A program made the translations under genes and the position numbers. Shown piece after piece: positions 5,442-5,812 of a DNA stretch of 5,812 nt. A model generated the notes under the pieces. It did no database searches and had not been told where the DNA came from. It was given only the letters and a program-made list of their open reading frames with translations. The stretch is from Chloroflexota bacterium. GTDB taxonomy: Bacteria; Chloroflexota; Dehalococcoidia; Lucifugimonadales; JAPUKM01. The stretch's first letter is position 1, and each line of letters starts with the position of its first letter. Location of the stretch: positions 1 through 5,812 of the forward strand of contig JAPUKM010000123.1 of assembly GCA_027295645.1 (NCBI GenBank), in the 5' to 3' direction.

Positions 5442-5812
5442 ATGGCTGATCCAGCAACCACCCGGCGGGTGAACGAGCTCCGGAGGGAGATCAACAACCA
5501 CAACTACCGCTACCACGTCCTGGACAGCCCGGTTGTCAGCGACGCCCAGTATGACGCCCTGATGACGGAGCTCCAGGAGATGGAGGAGCGGTATCCCGAC
5601 CTGGTCACGTCGGACTCCCCCACCCAGCGGGTCGGCGCGCCTCCCGCCGAGGGTTTCGCCACCGTGGAGCACCCGGTGCCGCTCCTCAGCCTCGCCAACG
5701 CCTTCGACGGCACGCAGCTGGCCGCATGGCACAAGCGGGTGCAGAACCTCCTTGAAGGGGCGTCCTTTGACCTGGTGTGCGAGCTGAAGATCGACGGCCT
5801 CGCGATAGCCCT
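5442..5812 (+). CDS. ligA: NAD-dependent DNA ligase, N-terminal part (runs off the right edge)
   Basis: LigA seals nicks in duplex DNA during replication and repair using NAD as the adenylate donor. Only 123 full codons plus two bases are present, out of the family's usual length of roughly 650-700. The visible part contains domain Ia, with Y24, H25, D34, Y37 and D38 (YRYHVLDSPVVSDAQYD) matching the NMN-binding residues Y22/H23/D32/Y35/D36 of the E. coli enzyme. The start of the adenylation domain follows, with HPVPLLSLANAF (77-88) and CELKIDGLAIA (113-123), in which K116 is the lysine adenylated during catalysis. I chose the ATG at 5442 because it gives the normal distance to domain Ia. Its ribosome binding site is weak (AGAGA at 5424-5428). 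It is divergent from DUF1015 and probably expressed from the TATACT promoter. The reading frame is intact to the window edge. Confidence 0.96.
   Translation, partial: MADPATTRRVNELRREINNHNYRYHVLDSPVVSDAQYDALMTELQEMEERYPDLVTSDSPTQRVGAPPAEGFATVEHPVPLLSLANAFDGTQLAAWHKRVQNLLEGASFDLVCELKIDGLAIA

Overview
The window is a GC-rich bacterial chromosomal segment with five protein genes and a gene-free leader of about 430-475 bases. High coding GC, the aminotransferase-serA pairing, a neighbouring DUF1015 gene and two intergenic repeat motifs that I associate with Chloroflexota (Dehalococcoidia/SAR202-like) genomes suggest a member of that phylum. This assignment is an inference from style and gene content, not from a marker phylogeny.

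Layout. Positions 1-476 hold no convincing gene. They are markedly less GC-rich (about 52% by hand count over 1-360) than the genes that follow. They contain several short dyads, two recognisable dispersed-repeat motifs, a strong hairpin, and the promoter of the first gene. From 477 to 4096 three genes run on the plus strand with tight spacing (8 bp, then 45 bp), probably as one operon: a class V PLP aminotransferase, serA (D-3-phosphoglycerate dehydrogenase with a C-terminal ACT domain), and a short-chain dehydrogenase/reductase (SDR). The 45-bp spacer before the SDR gene carries an imperfect second copy of the last codons of serA. On the minus strand, 5390 to 4062, lies a complete DUF1015-family gene. 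Its 3' end overlaps the SDR gene tail to tail by 35 bp. Divergent from it, after a 51-bp spacer, begins ligA (NAD-dependent DNA ligase), which runs off the right edge.

How the genes fit together. SerA oxidises 3-phosphoglycerate to 3-phosphohydroxypyruvate. The adjacent aminotransferase is well placed to convert that to phosphoserine, though its family also includes alanine-glyoxylate and serine-pyruvate/serine-glyoxylate enzymes. No serB phosphatase is visible. The DUF1015 protein carries an ADGHHRYETA motif resembling the signature of ParB/sulfiredoxin-fold free serine kinases. With its position beside the serine genes, this makes it a reasonable candidate to interconvert serine and phosphoserine. 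The SDR has no assignable substrate. ligA is a housekeeping neighbour, probably unrelated in function.

Most notable: the DUF1015/serine association, the duplicated serA 3' end with a pair-preserving (A-T to G-C) change, the composite repeat upstream of the operon, and the unusual glycine-rich loop of the SDR.
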